Assembly (NCBI GenBank): GCA_036821825.1 | Contig: DAISIV010000014.1 | Span: 20,008 to 84,007, forward strand | DNA length: 64,000 bases | Reading direction: 5' to 3' | Source: CAITZA01 sp937915285 | Lineage (GTDB): Bacteria; Desulfobacterota; Desulfomonilia; Desulfomonilales; Desulfomonilaceae | Part shown: positions 8,374-16,200 of the stretch, in pieces | How the letters are laid out: each line of letters begins with the position of its first letter | Position numbering within the stretch: position 1 is the first letter of the stretch | Notes under the pieces: generated by a model | Seen by the model: the letters and a program-made list of their open reading frames with translations, nothing else | What the model was told of the DNA's origin: nothing | Databases searched by the model: none | Program-made: the position numbers and the translations under genes

Positions 8374-8459
8374 ACTCACCTTTTAATTTTTCTTTTAAGT
8401 ACTAATTACATATATCTGAGATCATGGACGTTTAAAAAATTGTGGAACCTTTTTTTATA

Positions 8460-8487
8460 TTGATTTTCTTATAAAAAAAAGTATAAT
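8460..8487 (+). promoter_or_regulatory. Probable sigma-70 promoter of the Gln/Tyr-rich protein gene
   Basis: TTGATT (8460-8465) and a consensus TATAAT (8482-8487) are separated by 16 bases in an A-rich stretch. Transcription would begin near 8494, giving a leader of about 110 bases before the ATG at 8604. No other gene starts here. Confidence 0.5.
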
Positions 8488-8603
8488 AAGAATGTCCATC
8501 AAAGGCTGGTTCACATTTTGGAAATATTGGATTGTCGCCTATCCTGAGTCAATAGGAAGGGTGTGGTATTATATTGAACAGCCGGGCCGAAAGGAGAAGC
8601 GTC

Positions 8604-9914
8604 ATGCCTAAAAGACGTGGGTTAATAACAGGTTGCCTTGTGGCAGCCTTGACGATACTGCCACATTTTGGGACTTTGTCTTGGGGGCAGACCTATGACA
8701 ACTCGTCACTTATGCAAAGCGGCCAGGATGGGTCAATGCCTCAAGCCTATTATCCGTACTGGCATAATTACCTAGACAATATGCAGCGCGAGGGTGGTTA
8801 TTACGCGGTAACCGGCAATTACGGCGGAACCCCTATCACGAGCTATTACCCCTCATCTTCTTCCAGTTCGGCGATGAGTCCTGAGGTAACATCCCAGTCC
8901 AATATGTATTACAATCCGTCTGATTATTACGGGGCTCAGCAGCAGAGTTATCAGGCCCCTCAGCAGGCATATCAGGCTCCAGCCTACCAAACGCCACAAC
9001 AGACTTACCAGGCTCCTCGGCAATCCACTGGTGACACAGGCAAGCGATCATCCAAGAAAAACAGGGCTACAGCCCAGACCACTCAGCAGACTCAGTCTTA
9101 TTACCCTCAGCAACAGGCTTACGGTCAGCAACAGTATCCCCAGCAGGCTTACGGCCAACAGCAGTATCCTCAGCAGCAGTACCAACAACAGCAGGCTTAT
9201 GGTCAACAGCAGTATCAGCAACAGCAGGCGACTGCAGACGGATCAACAACGTATAGCGCGGATCCATCAGTTCAGGCAGCCCAGCAGAAGGCTTATGAGA
9301 GGGCGGTAGCCAGACAGAGGGCCGCTGAACTGGCAGCCCAGCAACAGGCGGCCATGCAGGAACTCCAGCAAACCCAGGCAATGTATGCCGCAGCCCAACA
9401 GAAGCTCAAAGAGCAGGAAGTCCGTCAGAAACAGCTTCAGGATGAGTATCACAAGAAGGCGGTTGGAGAGGCCTATGAGGGATTGAGGGCAGCCCAGCAG
9501 AGATACTATGAACTGATGGGAGTAAGCGGAGAATCGGGAGCAGGCCCTGCCCGTCAGGCCCAGCAGCAGATGGCGGCCCAACCTCCTCAGTATCCGCAGC
9601 AGCAGTATCAGCAACAACCGATGGCGTCAGCTCAGCCTCAGGGTTTTCCGACGGCGGCCTATCCTCAGCAGGGATATTCACCGCCCCCGCAGCAGGCCGG
9701 CTATCCACAGGCGGGGGGAAGTCCAGGACTAACGGTAACACCGCCGGGAAGCGCCACGCCTCTGCACATTCAGTCCCAGCAGGAACAGCAACAGCAGCAG
9801 GAGACAGGCGGATTCTGGTCAACACTGAAAGAGATTTTCTCTCCACCAACTACCGCTCCGGTTCCAAACCAGAGGAGCATGTTTGACAGCAAAAAGAACA
9901 GCATGGATGAATAG
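8604..9914 (+). CDS. Exported Gln/Tyr-rich low-complexity protein
   Basis: This is a 436-residue protein of unknown function. MPKRRG and a hydrophobic stretch ending near LSWGQT form a signal peptide. Next come Tyr/Ser-rich segments, then residues roughly 110-210 dominated by QQAYGQQQYPQQ-type repeats, a helical Ala/Gln/Glu-rich stretch (about 220-300) with coiled-coil character, another Gln/Pro/Tyr-rich part, and a tail containing GGFWSTLKEIFSPP. The composition is like prion-like or structural surface proteins. The ATG at 8604 follows AAAGGAGA; a TTG ten codons upstream has no such site. It has its own promoter and a strong terminator, so it appears monocistronic. The antisense frames across it are repeat artefacts. 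Confidence 0.75.
   Translation: MPKRRGLITGCLVAALTILPHFGTLSWGQTYDNSSLMQSGQDGSMPQAYYPYWHNYLDNMQREGGYYAVTGNYGGTPITSYYPSSSSSSAMSPEVTSQSNMYYNPSDYYGAQQQSYQAPQQAYQAPAYQTPQQTYQAPRQSTGDTGKRSSKKNRATAQTTQQTQSYYPQQQAYGQQQYPQQAYGQQQYPQQQYQQQQAYGQQQYQQQQATADGSTTYSADPSVQAAQQKAYERAVARQRAAELAAQQQAAMQELQQTQAMYAAAQQKLKEQEVRQKQLQDEYHKKAVGEAYEGLRAAQQRYYELMGVSGESGAGPARQAQQQMAAQPPQYPQQQYQQQPMASAQPQGFPTAAYPQQGYSPPPQQAGYPQAGGSPGLTVTPPGSATPLHIQSQQEQQQQQETGGFWSTLKEIFSPPTTAPVPNQRSMFDSKKNSMDE
9108..9228 (+). repeat. Degenerate tandem repeat coding Gln/Tyr-rich units
   Basis: Roughly 120 bases inside the preceding gene repeat units of the form CAGCAACAG-GCTTAC/TAT-GGTCAG, coding QQAYGQ and QQYPQ motifs. Copies differ in third positions (CAG/CAA, GGT/GGC), so the repeat is kept mainly at the protein level. 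Boundaries are approximate. Confidence 0.6.
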
Positions 9915-9932
9915 AATTCTCTTAGGAAATGC

Positions 9933-9966
9933 AAGAAGCCCGGCTTTGACCGGGCTTCTTTTTTTG
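9933..9966 (+). terminator. Strong intrinsic terminator
   Basis: AAGAAGCCCGG (9933-9943) pairs perfectly with CCGGGCTTCTT (9950-9960) around a six-base loop, followed by a T-run. It sits 18 bases after the stop of the Gln/Tyr-rich protein gene and before the convergent ClpX-like gene. Confidence 0.9.
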
Positions 9967-10011
9967 TTATACGAGCCAGTTTGTTTTTATCGTCAGGTTA
10001 CTTGGATCGAA

Positions 10012-11784
10012 CTAATTCCTGTAGGTTTCCTGGATCATGTCATTGAGGTATTTTTCGGGATTCTCAACTGCTATTTTAGGAATTTCGAATTCCGTGGAAC
10101 CTGATCTCTCCATCACCAGCTTCAGACCATGATGATAGTTCTGAAAGATTTTACGACAAACGATCAAGGGAGCTTCTGAGCCGTCAAGGGACAGCCTGAT
10201 CAACTCCCGGAGAGCCTCCCCGGAGAATTTTATCCTTATCCCGTAAATCCTGTAGAATTCTGCTTCAAATGTCTTCACATCGTTTTCGAGTTTAAGATAT
10301 CGGCGATAGACTGTTTCTGCCGACAATCCCCTTTTGATGGCTGATTCTATCACCAGTTCAAGAGCTTCCCTCGAGAGGGACTGTCCGTAACATGTGACGA
10401 ACTCATCTGCCCTTGATTCCAGCTCATTCAGGAGATCATCTCTCTCCAGGGAATCCACATCGTCAAAGAGTTCACAGCGCGATGGGTGATATTCATCGGC
10501 CAGTATTTCCTGGAGAAACGGCCTGGGGTTGAGCGCGAGTTCGCGGGTCACCGTAAAACGTTTCAGGTCGGACGATGGCAGGACTCGCTCAAACCCGACC
10601 AGAATCTTTTCGACCACACTGATTAGCGCCCGGGCGCCGGTTTTTTCCTTATGGGCTTCCTGGGCGATCACCCTGAGGGAATCATCAGTGAATCTGATGT
10701 CTATTCCGTATGACTTGAAGTCCTGTTTTTTGGAAGTCACGACACTGGAATACCTATTTTTCAGTATTTTGTAGAGGTCTTCTTCACTGAGGTCTTCGAG
10801 GACTGCGACTACAGGAATTCGTCCGACAAATTCCGATTCGAATCCATATTTTATGAGGTCCTCTGCCTTGACTTCCTTGAACAATTCCGAACGGTCCTCT
10901 TTCTTCTTCAGTTCCGCCCTGAACCCCAGACCTTTCGAGAAAAGTCTTTTTGACACGATTTCATCTAGGCCGTTAAAGGCCCCGGACACTATGAACAGAA
11001 TATCCTTTGTGTTAATGGTCCTCTTGAGCCTTTTGCCGGTCTTCTGGAAATGAGCGGCGGCTTCCATCATCGATATGGGATCATGCGCAACCTTGAGATC
11101 GACCTCGGTTTCCTCCATGGGCTTCAGGAGGTTTCTCTGGACGCCTGTCCGCGACACATCCAGCCCGATGATGTTCCCTGATGAGGCAATTTTGTCGATC
11201 TCATCAACGTAGATTATTCCGTATTTGGCTTTTTCAATATCTCCATCGGCTTCCTGAACGAGATCCCTGACCAGATCTTCGACGTCACCTCCAACATATC
11301 CGGTCTCACTAAATTTAGTGGCGTCACCCTTTACAAAGGGAACTCCCAGTTTTTTGGCTATCAGTTTTATGAGATAGGTCTTGCCCACACCGGTTGGGCC
11401 TATCAGGAGAATATTGTTTTTTATCCGACCTATTCCCTCGCGGTCTGCGCTGTCGCCATGCTCCTGAAAATAGCGAATTCTGTTAAAATGAGTACAAATT
11501 TTGGTTGCAAGAATCTCCTTTGCCGAATCCTGTCTTATGACATACCGGTCCAGGTACTCATGCAACTCCGCAGGTTTCATGTCAAAGCGTATCTGTTCAG
11601 GGGATGGTTCAACACTGGCCGTTTTTCCCTCTGAGGTTTCATCCACACCGGGCCACGGTCCAATTTGAGTCCCCATGATTCTGATCCGATTGCCATACTT
11701 TTCCGCAAGAAACTCGTTAATTTCCCTTTCGATCTCCTTGGGATCAGGTAAGTTTGTATCTTTCATGGAGTCTTCTGTGTTCAT
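10012..11784 (-). CDS. ClpX-family AAA+ ATPase lacking the zinc domain, with long C-terminal extension
   Basis: About 590 residues. The central part is clearly ClpX-like: Walker A GPTGVGKT, the pore loop GYVGGDVED, Walker B IIYVDEIDKIA, SGAFNGLDEIV, an LGF tripeptide where ClpX has the IGF loop that docks ClpP, VGRIPVVA, and GAR as sensor 2. The N terminus lacks the four-cysteine zinc domain of true ClpX and has a different segment of about 90 residues. About 160 residues beyond the usual ClpX end form a charged helical domain. It is probably an unfoldase with its own substrate set, with or without ClpP. Start chosen at ATG 11784 (weak AAAGG upstream); 11766 and a TTG at 11880 are alternatives. 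It stands alone. Confidence 0.75.
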   Translation of the reverse strand: MNTEDSMKDTNLPDPKEIEREINEFLAEKYGNRIRIMGTQIGPWPGVDETSEGKTASVEPSPEQIRFDMKPAELHEYLDRYVIRQDSAKEILATKICTHFNRIRYFQEHGDSADREGIGRIKNNILLIGPTGVGKTYLIKLIAKKLGVPFVKGDATKFSETGYVGGDVEDLVRDLVQEADGDIEKAKYGIIYVDEIDKIASSGNIIGLDVSRTGVQRNLLKPMEETEVDLKVAHDPISMMEAAAHFQKTGKRLKRTINTKDILFIVSGAFNGLDEIVSKRLFSKGLGFRAELKKKEDRSELFKEVKAEDLIKYGFESEFVGRIPVVAVLEDLSEEDLYKILKNRYSSVVTSKKQDFKSYGIDIRFTDDSLRVIAQEAHKEKTGARALISVVEKILVGFERVLPSSDLKRFTVTRELALNPRPFLQEILADEYHPSRCELFDDVDSLERDDLLNELESRADEFVTCYGQSLSREALELVIESAIKRGLSAETVYRRYLKLENDVKTFEAEFYRIYGIRIKFSGEALRELIRLSLDGSEAPLIVCRKIFQNYHHGLKLVMERSGSTEFEIPKIAVENPEKYLNDMIQETYRN

Positions 11785-12003
11785 TTCTTTTGGCCTTTCA
11801 GTTATCAACTCGTGTTCACAACGCCCGTATCTAACCATGATTCTACTTAAGAATATGTGTAGTGTTCTCTTTCTCGTCAATCAGACCACCCGTATTTCAA
11901 TATTGTTCCAGTTACCAAAAGACGATTTTACATTGCGCGACTTACAAGTTCAATTGCACGAGTAAGACTATAGGGTTTATTTCAATTAGTATATGGTGTT
12001 AGA

Positions 12004-12024
12004 TTTGACAATCACATTGTCAAA
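12004..12024. promoter_or_regulatory. Perfect palindrome overlapping a -35 element (candidate operator)
   Basis: TTTGACAAT (12004-12012) and ATTGTCAAA (12016-12024) are exact inverted copies around CAC. The left arm contains the TTGACA -35 of the promoter described next. A dimeric regulator bound here would block RNA polymerase. The regulator is unknown. Confidence 0.6.
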
Positions 12025-12034
12025 GTAATACAAT
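12005..12034 (+). promoter_or_regulatory. Sigma-70 promoter of the sigma-54 activator gene
   Basis: TTGACA at 12005-12010 and TACAAT at 12029-12034 are 18 bases apart, about 65 bases before the GTG start at 12100. The palindrome above overlaps the -35 and the spacer. Confidence 0.55.
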
Positions 12035-12099
12035 AACTTTATCAGGGATAATTTCTTTTAACTTCACTTCCATCAACAGGCGCTCAAAGGAGGGGTACA

Positions 12100-14235
12100 G
12101 TGAAAAAGGGAATTGGGCCCAATGAATCTGAAGAAATGAGATTAACCCGGCAGATAGCAGATTCAGGAAAAGTCAAGGCTCCTCATAGCGTTGCAAACCG
12201 ACTGATTGATCAGGGTGGTCTTGCGGGACTGGTTTCGCAACAATCCGGGGGTGATGACATATCAAGGATTGATATCTCGAGCATTCCGGAACTATTGGAA
12301 AAGAACCGGAAACTGGAGCAGGAGATAGCTGAATTCAGATTTAGGGAACAGCAGTCATCGCAACTGAACAGTCTGTACAAGGCGGTGGTTGAAACTTCCA
12401 AGGACATTATTTCAACAATGACGCTGGATCTGAAATACACCTATGTGAGCCCGTCGGTTATCAATGCCCTTGGTTATACTCCCGAAGAAATGCTCAAGCT
12501 CAATGCTCTTGAAATCATGACGCCTGAGTCTCGACAAAGGATAATCACATCTTTGGGGGACTGGTTGAAAAAGGGGGCTGCCGGCATTGATCCATCAGAG
12601 AATTCCAGAACTGAGGAGGCCCAGCAATACATGAAGAACGGAGCCATCAGATGGGCTGAGATCACTGGAACTTTCTTGAGAGACGATGATGGAAGGCCAA
12701 TCGGTATAATGACCACTTCGAGAGATATCACTCAACGTAAGAGGCTTGAAAAACAATTGCGGGAATCTTTCCAGTTTCTTGAGAAGAGGGTCCAGGAGCG
12801 GACCGCCGAACTGGAGTCCATGAACGAGATTTTGATGCTGGAAATTCATCAGCGAAAAAAGACTGAAAGATGCCTTTTGCAGAGTGAGAAGCGTTGTGAA
12901 GCGATTTTCTCTGCTGCCCAGGATTGCATTTTTATGAAGGACCGCGAATTACGCTACACTCACGTGAACCCCGCCTTGGTAGAAATTACAGGGATGGCGG
13001 CCGAGGAAATAATTGGAAACAGGTTTGATGACATCTTCGGCGAGGGAGGAGGCGTCGGCATCAGGAAAGCTGACTTAAAGGCGTTGAATGGTCAAACGGT
13101 AGAGTCTGATTATACACTGGAGATTGACAACCGGGCCATAGTGTTGAACTGCATTCGTGTTCCGATTAGGGATGAAACCGGAGCTGTGACCGGTGTTTGC
13201 GGAATAGCCCGAAACATAACTGAGAAAACTGAAAGGACGACCAAGAACCTGCCGCTTCCCTCTCGATCCTCCTCTGCAGCTTATGAGGCTACCCTAAGGG
13301 ACATAGAGTTGGTAGCCGGAGCCGATAGCACGGTTCTCTTTCTAGGAGAGAGCGGATCAGGCAAGGATTATCTGGCCAAGTATCTTCATGAGAGATCCCG
13401 GAGGGCTGGGAGCCCGTTTTTCGCTGTAAACTGCGCCGCCCTGCCTCACACTCTTGCGGAGAGTGAACTATTCGGTCACGAGGCTGGGTCTTTCACAGGA
13501 TCCCGGTCCAAAAAACGCGGATTACTTGAACTGGCAGAATCTGGCACACTTTTGCTAAACGAGATCGGCGATCTGGTCCCAAATGTTCAGGCCAAGCTCC
13601 TGACTTTTCTTGATACCCAATCTTTTACAAGGGTGGGCGGTGAAAGGCTTGTCAACATAGATGCCCGAATTCTGGCGGCAACCAACAAGAATTTGGCTGC
13701 AGAAGTTGAAAAAGGGAATTTCAGGAGTGACCTGTTCTTCCGACTGAACGTGTTCACGATAGTGGTTCCACCTCTCAGGGAGAGAATCGACGACCTTCCA
13801 AAGCTATGCGACGAGCTTTTGGCCGGCTTGTCCAGAAAGCTCGGAGCAGGCTCACCGCCGGGGATAGACTCGAGCGCCATGAGAATCCTCAAGCAATATG
13901 ACTGGCCCGGAAATATACGGGAACTCAGGAATGTTCTTGAGAGGGCTCTAATACTTTCACAAATGGGAAACATCCAGGAACACCATCTTGGGAACACACT
14001 GAAACTGCCGAGAGTATGCCACAAAGCACTAAAGCGGGAGGAGCGACAGGCGTCCAGCTATTCTTCCATGAGGGGAATGGTCAAGGATGTTCAGGAGACA
14101 CTCATCACAGACGCATTGATCTCAAATCACGGTAATGTTACCAAGACGGCTGCCTCACTTGGCATGACCCGAGACGCGCTCAAGCACCTCATGAAAAAAC
14201 TTGGGATTCGACGGCATCAAATAATTGACCAGTAG
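12100..14235 (+). CDS. PAS-PAS sigma-54-dependent transcription activator
   Basis: This 711-residue regulator starts at GTG 12100 after AAGGAGGGG. Two PAS sensor domains lie at about 90-220 and 265-375, joined by a coiled coil. The AAA+ domain (about 395-625) has Walker A GESGSGKD, the sigma-54 contact loop and an R-finger region. A Fis-type helix-turn-helix ends the protein (NHGNVTKTAASLGMTRDALK). Two motif changes are visible: the loop reads GSFTGS instead of GAFTGA, and Walker B reads LLLNEIGD with Asn for the usual Asp. The Phe and Thr that touch sigma-54 are kept, so function is likely. There is no receiver domain: PAS ligands or redox probably control it. Targets are unknown; the RiPP locus is convergent next door. 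Confidence 0.88.
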   Translation: MKKGIGPNESEEMRLTRQIADSGKVKAPHSVANRLIDQGGLAGLVSQQSGGDDISRIDISSIPELLEKNRKLEQEIAEFRFREQQSSQLNSLYKAVVETSKDIISTMTLDLKYTYVSPSVINALGYTPEEMLKLNALEIMTPESRQRIITSLGDWLKKGAAGIDPSENSRTEEAQQYMKNGAIRWAEITGTFLRDDDGRPIGIMTTSRDITQRKRLEKQLRESFQFLEKRVQERTAELESMNEILMLEIHQRKKTERCLLQSEKRCEAIFSAAQDCIFMKDRELRYTHVNPALVEITGMAAEEIIGNRFDDIFGEGGGVGIRKADLKALNGQTVESDYTLEIDNRAIVLNCIRVPIRDETGAVTGVCGIARNITEKTERTTKNLPLPSRSSSAAYEATLRDIELVAGADSTVLFLGESGSGKDYLAKYLHERSRRAGSPFFAVNCAALPHTLAESELFGHEAGSFTGSRSKKRGLLELAESGTLLLNEIGDLVPNVQAKLLTFLDTQSFTRVGGERLVNIDARILAATNKNLAAEVEKGNFRSDLFFRLNVFTIVVPPLRERIDDLPKLCDELLAGLSRKLGAGSPPGIDSSAMRILKQYDWPGNIRELRNVLERALILSQMGNIQEHHLGNTLKLPRVCHKALKREERQASSYSSMRGMVKDVQETLITDALISNHGNVTKTAASLGMTRDALKHLMKKLGIRRHQIIDQ

Positions 14236-14244
14236 CGGAGAGAT

Positions 14245-15753
14245 TTATAAGGTTGTTTTTTGTCCGTACAGAGCGCACATGACGAGATCCCTTTGTTGAG
14301 GCCCCCCGGCGCGGAATCTACAACCACCACCACATTCGTCAGATTCTACACAAGCTTTGCAGTCTGTAGCCTCTATCGGGATGTGTTCGACCCTGTTCCA
14401 GGCATTGAGAAGCCCATCTTCAATCGACCCGAGCGCCTTTTCCGGATACAGTCCGCATCGGCAAACAGTTCCAGAGGGTAACACCCCCACGAGATGGCGT
14501 CCACAGGTCCAACCGGCTGAAGACCCGTGATAGGATCCTCCAAAGCCATATTTCATTTTTTCCGCTGCTTCTTCTATTGAAACAGCCAAATCCGGCCTGG
14601 TTTCAAGACGTCCCTTCACACAGGGATAATCTATACTCCACTCCCTTACCTCAAGTCTTTCAAGCAGTTCACTCATTTCATCCCATTCGCCAAGATTGCC
14701 AGAGTGAATCATGGTGGCAACAGAAAGATCAAGACCAGCGTTCTTCACTGATTGCATGGCTCGAAGCGCCCTGTCAAAAGTTCCCGGACCACGGATGATC
14801 TCGTGCCCTTTTTTCATTCCATCCAGACTGATCTGGACCTCCTGGAATTTCAATCTGGAAGCTAGAGTGTCATCAATTGACATTCCATTGCTCAGCAGGA
14901 CAAACCTTAGAGGAAAGTCAGGAGCCAATTCGTTCAGGCTGTCGAACCCCCTGTAAAGAGTCGGTTCTCCCCCGCTGATCAAAACCCTAAGTCCCTGCAT
15001 GAGGCTGAATTCTTCCAACAATGGACGAATGAGCTGTTCCGGAAAATCCTGGGGTTGATCTTCCCCCAAATAGCAATGAGCGCATTTGAGATTGCATCTA
15101 AAAGTTACGAGCCATTCCAGATAACGCAGCGATGGTATTGGAGATGAGCCGGAAACCATTTTTCTTGATCTGGGGGCAGGCGAGCAATCCAGAAGACCCT
15201 CTGACACGCAAAATTCCAGGAACTCTACATCAGGGGCCAGAATCTCGACAGTTTGAGAACCGTCACATCTCTTCAGAAAGTCAAAACCTTCATCGTTGAC
15301 CTCATAGAGTTCATCTTGCAGAATGTTGTAAATATGCGGCGTCTCGAGGCGCTTGAGGGCTGAGCCTTCATTTAGAGTGAGGTAGGCGTGAGGTCCGATT
15401 TCCCGGCATCCGGCAAGTATTAGATCATTCTTCTCAATCAATCCCGACTGAAGGGCCTGCGATAAAACAATAAGGCCACCGCACGGCTTGCAGTCCTCAG
15501 GTGGAATATCAGAAGTAAAGTCACATCCTTCAATGTAAAAAGGGCAGAATTCGCAGACTGTTGATCTTAGGAAGGATTTCAGGAAAAGAGAATCAAAAGC
15601 CTCTGAGGACTTCTCAAGTCCAGTCAGAGGCTTAAATTCAGACAGAACCGATGCCAGTGTGTAACCACGGCACCTTTCTTCTTCTTTACGATTAGGCTTG
15701 TAAAACGAGCAGTTAGCCCGGCAAATACATTCATCCGGCTCAAACCTGGTCAT
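14245..15753 (-). CDS. Radical SAM/SPASM peptide maturase with PqqD-like segment
   Basis: This 502-residue enzyme has Cys220, Cys224 and Cys227 (FRCNLKCAHCY) for the SAM cluster, then ISGGEPT and a C-terminal SPASM domain (GWTCGRH, VCRCG, DCKACVESDECGGGCRF) for auxiliary clusters. Residues about 133-190 (ETPHIYNILQDELYEVN to SEGLLDC) look like a PqqD/RRE peptide-binding domain. The first 120 residues are Cys-rich (CICRANC, CEFCPF, CKPCGG). RRE plus SPASM is typical of enzymes that modify ribosomal peptides. A 20-codon peptide gene ends 42 bases upstream on the same strand. GGGGAG precedes the ATG. It resembles maturases of the 'selenobiotic' peptide family as I recall them; this needs a profile search. 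Confidence 0.85.
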   Translation of the reverse strand: MTRFEPDECICRANCSFYKPNRKEEERCRGYTLASVLSEFKPLTGLEKSSEAFDSLFLKSFLRSTVCEFCPFYIEGCDFTSDIPPEDCKPCGGLIVLSQALQSGLIEKNDLILAGCREIGPHAYLTLNEGSALKRLETPHIYNILQDELYEVNDEGFDFLKRCDGSQTVEILAPDVEFLEFCVSEGLLDCSPAPRSRKMVSGSSPIPSLRYLEWLVTFRCNLKCAHCYLGEDQPQDFPEQLIRPLLEEFSLMQGLRVLISGGEPTLYRGFDSLNELAPDFPLRFVLLSNGMSIDDTLASRLKFQEVQISLDGMKKGHEIIRGPGTFDRALRAMQSVKNAGLDLSVATMIHSGNLGEWDEMSELLERLEVREWSIDYPCVKGRLETRPDLAVSIEEAAEKMKYGFGGSYHGSSAGWTCGRHLVGVLPSGTVCRCGLYPEKALGSIEDGLLNAWNRVEHIPIEATDCKACVESDECGGGCRFRAGGPQQRDLVMCALYGQKTTL

Positions 15754-15795
15754 AATTGTCTCCCCTACACCGGACGAAAAATTGCCTGCGCTAGA

Positions 15796-15858
15796 TTAGC
15801 AAGAGCTTTTGCACTTGCACATACCTTTGGTAACTTTAGCCACTTTTCTGATCTTCAT
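15796..15858 (-). CDS. Putative 20-residue RiPP precursor peptide
   Basis: On the minus strand, GGAGG sits five bases before an ATG at 15858. The open frame reads MKIRKVAKVTKG, then MCKCKSSC, then TAA at 15796. The first part is strongly basic and would serve as leader; the tail has a C-x-C-x(3)-C pattern. The peptide is far below normal gene-calling limits. Its stop is 42 bases before the radical SAM/SPASM maturase, with the same orientation and its own ribosome binding site. No in-frame TGA is present. It is a good candidate substrate, but expression and modification are inferred; a chance short frame cannot be fully excluded. Confidence 0.65.
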   Translation of the reverse strand: MKIRKVAKVTKGMCKCKSSC

Positions 15859-16200
15859 TTTGTCCTCCAGTAATTTTTTTGAACTATTTTAAAAATAGCC
15901 ATACCAGAGGTTAGTGTCAATTCCTTTTTTTTCTAACACCTCAAGAACATTGACTATTCACACATAAGCCCGTTTCATGCCATCATGCTGATACATCCCA
16001 TATATTTATAACACCTTGTGCGACGTATGCGAATAATAATGGCATCCACAAATAGTCATGAGCCTCAAAACGCGCATGGTAGCCAGGGCGGTTACAGTCC
16101 TCAGTTACTAGTGAATTCAAAATGTTACAAATACGGTCAAGCCCAGTTAGCAAAATGCCGGAAGATTGTTTTCAGAAAACTCAATCCGGGATGGCTGCCT
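15859..16200. other. Intergenic region, 342 bases
   Basis: It holds the ribosome binding site of the peptide gene at its left end and presumably the promoter of the peptide-maturase pair, though I cannot pick a convincing -10/-35. Small frames at 16018-16348 on the plus strand lack ribosome binding sites and partly mirror the next gene. No RNA or repeat was recognised. Confidence 0.5.

Noticed and set aside
9067..9849. Long antisense and alternate-frame ORFs across the Gln/Tyr-rich gene (Leu/Gly-rich products)
   Set aside because: Repetitive CAG/CAA codons leave other frames open by composition alone; no start sites or domains.
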